A stretch of DNA of 64,000 bases, taken from NCBI GenBank assembly GCA_005862225.1, contig SZXV01000002.1, positions 372,001-436,000 on the forward strand. The letters are read 5' to 3'. The notes beneath the pieces are model-generated. The model was given only the letters and a program-made list of their open reading frames with translations. It ran no database searches and was not told the DNA's origin. Positions 59,414-64,000 of this stretch are shown here, piece by piece. This DNA comes from Chlorobium sp. Lineage in GTDB: Bacteria > Bacteroidota > Chlorobiia > Chlorobiales > Chlorobiaceae. Made by a program: the position numbers and the translations under genes. How positions within the stretch are numbered: position 1 is the first letter of the stretch; each line of letters starts with the position of its first letter.

Positions 59414-59770
59414 ATGGAAGCTAAAGCAATTTTAAGGAATACGCCTACGTCACCAAGAAAAATGCGTCTTGTTGCCGGTCTTGTTCGTGGAAAGCAGGTT
59501 GCTCTCGCAAAGGCAATTCTGCTTAACTCAACCAAGGCTGCTTCTCGAAATGTTATGATGACGCTCAAATCAGCAGTCGCAAATTACGCTCAGCGTAATC
59601 CTGATGAGAGAACCAGTGATCAGGAGCTTTTCATCAAGGCGGTTTTTGTTGATGAAGGTATAACATTGAAGAGAACTCTTCCTGCTCCAATGGGTCGGGC
59701 ATTCAGGATCAGAAAGAGATCGAATCATCTCACAATTGTCATTGATAAGGTTAAAAATCCAGTAACTTAA
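59414..59770 (+). CDS. rplV: 50S ribosomal protein L22
   Basis: 118 residues. [20 protein letters not shown] and the beta-hairpin region [20 protein letters not shown] are conserved; this hairpin reaches the exit tunnel where macrolides bind. 29 bp after rpsS. Confidence 0.97.
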   Translation: MEAKAILRNTPTSPRKMRLVAGLVRGKQVALAKAILLNSTKAASRNVMMTLKSAVANYAQRNPDERTSDQELFIKAVFVDEGITLKRTLPAPMGRAFRIRKRSNHLTIVIDKVKNPVT

Positions 59771-59788
59771 TAAAACAAGGAGAGAGCA

Positions 59789-60550
59789 TTGGGTCAGAAA
59801 GTTAATCCTACTGGATTTAGGCTTGGAATTATCAGGGATTGGGCTTCACGCTGGTATGATGACAGTCCGGTTATTTCAGAAAAGATTAAGCAAGATCATG
59901 TTATTCGTACGTATGTGCTTGCGCGACTGAAGAAGGAAAGAGCAGGAATTGCGAGGATTATTATTGAGCGAACAACAAAAAATGTCAAGATAAACATTTA
60001 TGCAGCACGTCCAGGTGCGGTTGTTGGCAGAAAAGGTGAAGAGATCAATAATCTTTCTCAAGAGTTAAGCCGTATTACTGGTAAAGAGGTCAAAATTGAT
60101 GTTGTAGAGGTTGTCAAGCCGGAAATAGAGGCGCAGCTTATCGGTGATAACATTGCGTATCAGCTTGAAAATCGTGTTTCCTTCAGAAGGGCGATGAAGC
60201 AGGCAATTCAGCAAGCAATGCGTTCTGGAGCTGAAGGGGTCAGGATCAGGTGTGGAGGTCGTCTTGGCGGGGCAGAAATAGCACGTTCCGAGCAATATAA
60301 AGAAGGTAAAATCCCTCTTCATACTATTCGTGCCAATGTCGATTATGCAAGTGTTACAGCTCATACGATTGCTGGCACTATTGGAATCAAGGTGTGGGTA
60401 TACAAGGGCGAGGTTCTTGTCCAGCGTATTGACGCAATTGAAGAAGAAGAGATGAAGAGAATGAAGGACAGGCGCAGTGATGCAGGCGCAAGAAATCGCG
60501 ACAGTCGTGATGGGCGTACAAAACGTCGCAGAAGTCCAAAGCGTTCATAA
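59789..60550 (+). CDS. rpsC: 30S ribosomal protein S3
   Basis: 253 residues from TTG 59789, supported by the ribosome binding site AAGGAGAG 8-10 bases upstream. KH domain [19 protein letters not shown] and C-terminal [20 protein letters not shown] are intact; the tail is basic and repetitive ([19 protein letters not shown]). S3 forms part of the mRNA entry helicase. Confidence 0.97.
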   Translation: MGQKVNPTGFRLGIIRDWASRWYDDSPVISEKIKQDHVIRTYVLARLKKERAGIARIIIERTTKNVKINIYAARPGAVVGRKGEEINNLSQELSRITGKEVKIDVVEVVKPEIEAQLIGDNIAYQLENRVSFRRAMKQAIQQAMRSGAEGVRIRCGGRLGGAEIARSEQYKEGKIPLHTIRANVDYASVTAHTIAGTIGIKVWVYKGEVLVQRIDAIEEEEMKRMKDRRSDAGARNRDSRDGRTKRRRSPKRS

Positions 60551-60593
60551 TGTCTAAGTACCATACAATAAGAAAAAGAATGGAGTTGCCTGT

Positions 60594-61013
60594 ATGTTAA
60601 TGCCAAAGAGAGTTAAATATAGAAAGACACAAAGAGGCCGGATGAAAGGCAATTCAGGTCGTGGTACTTTGGTATCTTTTGGTTCATTCGGATTAAAAGC
60701 AATTGAGCCAGCCTGGATAACCAGCCGTCAGATTGAGGCCGCTCGTGTAGCAATGACCAGATTTATGAAGCGTGATGGAAAAATCTGGATCAGGATTTTC
60801 CCGGATAAGCCGGTTACACAAAAACCTGCTGAAACCCGAATGGGTTCCGGCAAAGGTTCTCCTGAGTTCTGGGTAGCGGTAGTAAAGCCTGGAAGAATTA
60901 TGTTTGAGGCTGATGGTGTGCCGAGAGAGGTTGCAACAGAGGCATTCAGGCTGGCAGCTAAAAAGTTGCCCATCAAGACCAGATTTATTGTCCGTCCTGA
61001 TTACGAAGATTAA
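60594..61013 (+). CDS. rplP: 50S ribosomal protein L16
   Basis: 139 residues from ATG 60594 ([19 protein letters not shown]); ATG 60600 is possible. [20 protein letters not shown] is the conserved core near the A-site tRNA. Follows rpsC by 43 bp. Confidence 0.97.
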   Translation: MLMPKRVKYRKTQRGRMKGNSGRGTLVSFGSFGLKAIEPAWITSRQIEAARVAMTRFMKRDGKIWIRIFPDKPVTQKPAETRMGSGKGSPEFWVAVVKPGRIMFEADGVPREVATEAFRLAAKKLPIKTRFIVRPDYED

Positions 61014-61047
61014 TCGAGCAAATAATTCGACAAGAGGGTGACTTATT

Positions 61048-61254
61048 ATGAAAAAGTATGAAATTGCGGCATTGAGTAAACAGGAATTGATCGACAGGCT
61101 TAAAGCGCTTGAAGAAAGACTTGCGGATATCAATTTTTTTAGGGTTATTGAGCAGCCGCAGAATCCCATGGTTTTCCGTAATTCCAGAAGGGATATTGCG
61201 CGCATGAAAAACAGGATTCATCAACTTTCGGCCAGTGAAGCTGGTCTTGTTTGA
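61048..61254 (+). CDS. rpmC: 50S ribosomal protein L29
   Basis: 68 residues, two-helix L29: [20 protein letters not shown] and [14 protein letters not shown] are recognisable. In canonical position between rplP and rpsQ. Confidence 0.93.
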   Translation: MKKYEIAALSKQELIDRLKALEERLADINFFRVIEQPQNPMVFRNSRRDIARMKNRIHQLSASEAGLV

Positions 61255-61286
61255 CGGAAAGGCAAACAATCAAACTGTTTACTTAC

Positions 61287-61586
61287 ATGGAAGAAAATAA
61301 AATTGGCAGTGTATCTATGGAACAGAGTGCTCCGGTGAGGGGAAGGAAAAAAAGTTGGTTAGGCAAAGTTGTCAGTGACAAGATGGATAAAGCGTGTATT
61401 GTTGCTGTCGAACGGAGTGTGCAGCACTCTGTCTACAAGAAATATTTCAAGAAGACAACGAGGCTTATGGCTCATGACGAAAACAATGAGGCAGGTATTG
61501 GTGATCTTGTCAAGGTTGTAGAGTGTCGGCCGCTAAGCAAAAGAAAAAGCTGTCGTTTGGTTGAAATTATTGAAAAAGCCAGGTAA
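61287..61586 (+). CDS. rpsQ: 30S ribosomal protein S17
   Basis: 99 residues from ATG 61287; the frame is open from a TTG at 61251 and ATG 61317 is also possible, so the N-terminus is uncertain. The OB-fold core [20 protein letters not shown] and [20 protein letters not shown] is intact. Normal position after rpmC. Confidence 0.93.
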   Translation: MEENKIGSVSMEQSAPVRGRKKSWLGKVVSDKMDKACIVAVERSVQHSVYKKYFKKTTRLMAHDENNEAGIGDLVKVVECRPLSKRKSCRLVEIIEKAR

Positions 61587-61624
61587 GAGAAGATTTTTAT
61601 ACATTTATTAAAGTTTGAAACAGG

Positions 61625-61993
61625 ATGATCCAGAAAGAAACAAATCTGGTTGTTGCCGATAACAGTGGAGCCAAAAAAGTCCGCTGTATACATGTTTTCG
61701 GTGGAACCGGGAGGCGTTATGCCTCATTGGGTGATCAGATTATTGTATCGGTTAAAGCAGCAGTCCCTGGTGGTATAGTAAAAAAGAAGGATGTGTGCAA
61801 AGCTGTCGTTGTTCGCTGCGTCAAAGAATCAAGAAGAAAAGATGGTTCGTATATTCGTTTTGATGAAAATGCCGTAGTTTTGCTTAATGCTCAGGGTGAA
61901 CCAAGGGGCACCCGCATTTTTGGGCCTGTAGCAAGAGAGCTACGCGACAGAAAGTATATGAAGATTGTTTCTCTGGCGCCTGAAGTGTTATAA
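61625..61993 (+). CDS. rplN: 50S ribosomal protein L14
   Basis: 122 residues, exact family length. [20 protein letters not shown] and [20 protein letters not shown] with the end [20 protein letters not shown] are standard. First gene of the spc group; a tRNA gene follows 11 bp after its stop. Confidence 0.98.
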   Translation: MIQKETNLVVADNSGAKKVRCIHVFGGTGRRYASLGDQIIVSVKAAVPGGIVKKKDVCKAVVVRCVKESRRKDGSYIRFDENAVVLLNAQGEPRGTRIFGPVARELRDRKYMKIVSLAPEVL

Positions 61994-62004
61994 GAGCTTT
62001 TCAG

Positions 62005-62077
62005 GCGGGAGTAACTCAGTTGGTAGAGTCACAGCCTTCCAAGCTGTTGGTCGCGAGTTCGAGTCTCGTCTCCCGCT
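62005..62077 (+). tRNA. tRNA-Gly (anticodon UCC)
   Basis: A complete cloverleaf: acceptor GCGGGAG/CTCCCGC (62005-62011, 62070-62076), D-stem ACTC/GAGT with AGTTGGTA loop, anticodon stem ACAGC/GCTGT with loop CTTCCAA giving anticodon TCC (62038-62040), T-stem GCGAG/CTCGT with loop TTCGAGT, discriminator T. The 3' CCA is not encoded. It lies between rplN and rplX within the ribosomal protein operon, on the same strand, so it must be cut out of the polycistronic mRNA by RNase P and a 3' nuclease or have its own promoter. Confidence 0.95.
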
Positions 62078-62112
62078 CAGGATTTTATGAAATACTATCA
62101 TATCAGTGAAAA

Positions 62113-62355
62113 ATGAAAACAGGGATCAAGAAGGTTAAGTTGCACGTCAAAAAAAACGACTCAGTGGTCGTTATCAGTGGTAATGATAAAGGAAAAGCTG
62201 GTAAAATTTTGAAAGTATTTCCTGAAAAAAGTCGTGTGATTGTGGAGGGTGTCAATATAAGAAAGCGTCATACGCGTCCTGCCCAGGGTCAGACCCAAGG
62301 CTCAATTATTGAAAGGGAATTCCCTATTCACTCTTCCAATGTGAAGAAAAGTTAA
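62113..62355 (+). CDS. rplX: 50S ribosomal protein L24
   Basis: 80 residues, at the short end of the family. The KOW motif [20 protein letters not shown] and [20 protein letters not shown] are present. L24 starts 50S assembly. It lies 35 bp after the tRNA-Gly. Confidence 0.95.
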   Translation: MKTGIKKVKLHVKKNDSVVVISGNDKGKAGKILKVFPEKSRVIVEGVNIRKRHTRPAQGQTQGSIIEREFPIHSSNVKKS

Positions 62356-62414
62356 GTGTTTTTTCTAAATGCAAGGATGACAAAGACCATCCCGGTAAAC
62401 TGATAACGAACAAG

Positions 62415-63002
62415 ATGGACAAGAATAAAGAGATGACACAGGGTACTCCCTCCTTGGCAAGACTTGAGACATTCTACAAAGAGAAGGTAACGCCAAACCT
62501 TATGGAGCGTTTCCAATACAAGAATGTCATGAAAGTTCCAAGGCTTAAAAAAATATCAATTAATATAGGGGTTGGTGCTGCTGCTGCTGAGCCAAAGTTG
62601 CTTGAGATTGCTGTGCAGGAGCTTGCACAGATTACTGGTCAGAAACCTCAGATCCGTAAGTCGAAAAAAGCGATATCGAACTTTAAGCTGAGAGAGGGCC
62701 AGGCTATTGGTTGTCGTGTGACACTTCGTCGTAAGGCCATGTATGAGTTCTTTGACCGTTTTGTCAGTCTTGCCGTTCCAAGGATACGTGATTTTCGCGG
62801 TCTCAGTGATACCAGTTTTGATGGACGTGGAAACTATACTGCCGGAGTCAGGGAGCAGATTATATTTCCGGAAATTGATATTGACAAAGTGCCCAGAATC
62901 TCCGGAATGGATATCAGTTTTGTAACTTCTGCTTCTACAGACGAAGAGGCTTACGTGCTGCTTTCGGAACTTGGAATGCCATTTAAAAAGAAGAACAACT
63001 AA
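62415..63002 (+). CDS. rplE: 50S ribosomal protein L5
   Basis: 195 residues from ATG 62415; an internal ATG at 62433 would give a more typical length. The core [20 protein letters not shown], the [20 protein letters not shown] and [20 protein letters not shown] signatures are standard. Binds 5S rRNA and P-site tRNA. Confidence 0.97.
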   Translation: MDKNKEMTQGTPSLARLETFYKEKVTPNLMERFQYKNVMKVPRLKKISINIGVGAAAAEPKLLEIAVQELAQITGQKPQIRKSKKAISNFKLREGQAIGCRVTLRRKAMYEFFDRFVSLAVPRIRDFRGLSDTSFDGRGNYTAGVREQIIFPEIDIDKVPRISGMDISFVTSASTDEEAYVLLSELGMPFKKKNN

Positions 63003-63018
63003 ATAATTCAGAACACAG

Positions 63019-63288
63019 ATGGCCAAGAAAAGCGTTATAGCAAGGAACGAAAAAAGAATAAGACTTGTAGCCAAGTATGCCGAACTTCGTGCGGAGTTAG
63101 TTAAAACTGGTGACTATGAAGCCCTCAGGAAACTGCCAAGGGATAGTTCGCCAACAAGAGTCCGTAATCGTTGTGTGCTTACAGGCCGTGGCAGAGGTGT
63201 GTATGCAAAATATGGGCTTTGCAGGCATATGTTTCGCAAGTTCGCTCTTGAGGGAAAGTTGCCTGGTGTAAAGAAGGCAAGTTGGTAA
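63019..63288 (+). CDS. rpsN: 30S ribosomal protein S14
   Basis: 89 residues, zinc-free long form: instead of the CxxC...CxxC of the short form only [20 protein letters not shown] remains. C-terminal [21 protein letters not shown] is conserved. Between rplE and rpsH as usual. Confidence 0.97.
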   Translation: MAKKSVIARNEKRIRLVAKYAELRAELVKTGDYEALRKLPRDSSPTRVRNRCVLTGRGRGVYAKYGLCRHMFRKFALEGKLPGVKKASW

Positions 63289-63354
63289 GTATATTTGCTT
63301 GCCTGTAGTCAAAGAAAGGTATTTGTTCATTATTGAAAGTAACCAACGTTCGCT

Positions 63355-63750
63355 ATGCCTGTAACGGATTCTATTGCAGATTATATCACCCGTATCAGAA
63401 ATGCGGGAAGAGCAAAAAACAAAACAACCGATATCCCTTATTCAAAGCTTAGGGAAAATCTTTCGCAATTGCTTGTAGAGAAAGGGTATATCAAAAGCTT
63501 TACGGTGATCACGACTGAAAAATTCCCATTCTTGCGGATTGATCTCAAGTATACTGCTCAGGGAGATCCTGCTATAAAAGAGATTACCAGAGTCAGTAAG
63601 CCTGGTCGTCGTGTTTATGACGGAAAAGATATTAAAAAATATCTTGGTGGTCTCGGGTTATATATCCTTTCATCGTCCAAAGGGGTTATAACAGATAAAG
63701 AGGCAAGGGCACAGGGTGTAGGTGGAGAAATCCTGTTCCGTATCTATTAA
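63355..63750 (+). CDS. rpsH: 30S ribosomal protein S8
   Basis: 131 residues. [20 protein letters not shown] at the N-terminus and the C-terminal [20 protein letters not shown] are the family signatures. S8 binds the central domain of 16S rRNA and in E. coli represses the spc operon. Confidence 0.98.
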   Translation: MPVTDSIADYITRIRNAGRAKNKTTDIPYSKLRENLSQLLVEKGYIKSFTVITTEKFPFLRIDLKYTAQGDPAIKEITRVSKPGRRVYDGKDIKKYLGGLGLYILSSSKGVITDKEARAQGVGGEILFRIY

Positions 63751-63779
63751 TTATATAAGCCAGAGAGCATTAGAATACC

Positions 63780-64000
63780 ATGTCAAGAATAGGAAAAATG
63801 CCCATAATCCTGAGCAATCAGGCAAAAATAGAGATAAGTGACCTGAACATCAGGGTATCTGGTCCGAAAGGTACTCTTGAGCAGAGGCTGACTGATCAGG
63901 TAAAGATTACTGAAGAGGGAGGTATCCTTACTGTTTTGCGCATTGATGATAGCAAAAAGGCAAAGTCTCAACATGGCCTTTATCGAATGCTTGTCAGCAA
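63780..64000 (+). CDS. rplF: 50S ribosomal protein L6 (3' end outside window)
   Basis: Starts at ATG 63780 with MSRIGKMPIILSNQAKIEIS, typical of L6; NIRVSGPKGTLEQRL and AKSQHGLYRMLVS follow before the window ends, covering about 73 of 180 residues. Next gene expected outside is rplR. Confidence 0.95.
   Translation, partial: MSRIGKMPIILSNQAKIEISDLNIRVSGPKGTLEQRLTDQVKITEEGGILTVLRIDDSKKAKSQHGLYRMLVS

Overview
The window looks like chromosome of a green sulfur bacterium (Chlorobiales). It has a chlorosome-type [2Fe-2S] protein (CsmI/CsmJ/CsmX-like) and a CrtH-type carotenoid isomerase, and the housekeeping gene order and protein styles fit Chlorobium/Pelodictyon. Genus and species cannot be fixed by eye.

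Layout. 1-3.3 kb: end of a Tol-Pal locus (TolA/TonB-like C-terminus, TolB, Pal, CpoB). 3.3-8 kb: minus-strand stress block (hypothetical, DnaK, Hsp20, ArsR-type regulator, zinc-finger anti-sigma, ECF sigma). 8-15.8 kb: carotenoid isomerase, alanine dehydrogenase, chlorosome Fe-S protein, Mfd, oligopeptide ABC ATPase. 15.85-17.5 kb: a graveyard of defence genes (AlbA_2/RecG-like C-terminus, HsdS N-terminus, two Fic remnants). 17.5-21.4 kb: BatA/BatB-like VWA proteins, a small hypothetical and a ClpB that stops after its first ATPase domain. 21.5-24.5 kb: a large ATPase-TPR protein of unknown role and a SYLF protein. 24.6-28.2 kb: GatB, XseB, ObgE, a GNAT enzyme, HPr. 28.2-35.9 kb: a surface-glycan operon (three glycosyltransferases, a methyltransferase, a flippase, a YfhO-type membrane protein carrying a G-rich low-complexity insert). 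36-38 kb: a second graveyard (DUF4160, DUF2442, Rpn/PDDEXK and PIN-toxin remnants).

38.0-51.1 kb is the most striking region: about 13 kb of visibly A+T-rich, single-strand genes that read as one biosynthetic and export locus. It encodes a holo-ACP synthase, FabZ-like dehydratase, short Cys-less ketosynthase, ACP, FabF-like ketosynthase, FabG-like ketoreductase, FabL-like enoyl reductase, an intact type III polyketide synthase (Cys-His-Asn triad), a second type III PKS that has lost His and Asn, a Lol-type ABC transporter (ATPase plus FtsX permease), a LolA-like carrier, an outer-membrane beta-barrel and one unknown protein broken by a -1 frameshift at an A6 run. The inferred product is a phenolic lipid (alkylresorcinol or alkylpyrone type): the dedicated type II fatty acid system would make an acyl starter, type III PKS would extend and cyclise it, and the Lol-like machinery would carry it to the outer membrane.

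51.8-64 kb: str, S10 and spc ribosomal protein operons (rpsL to the start of rplF). A rho-independent terminator separates tuf from rpsJ, and a tRNA-Gly(UCC) gene is embedded between rplN and rplX.
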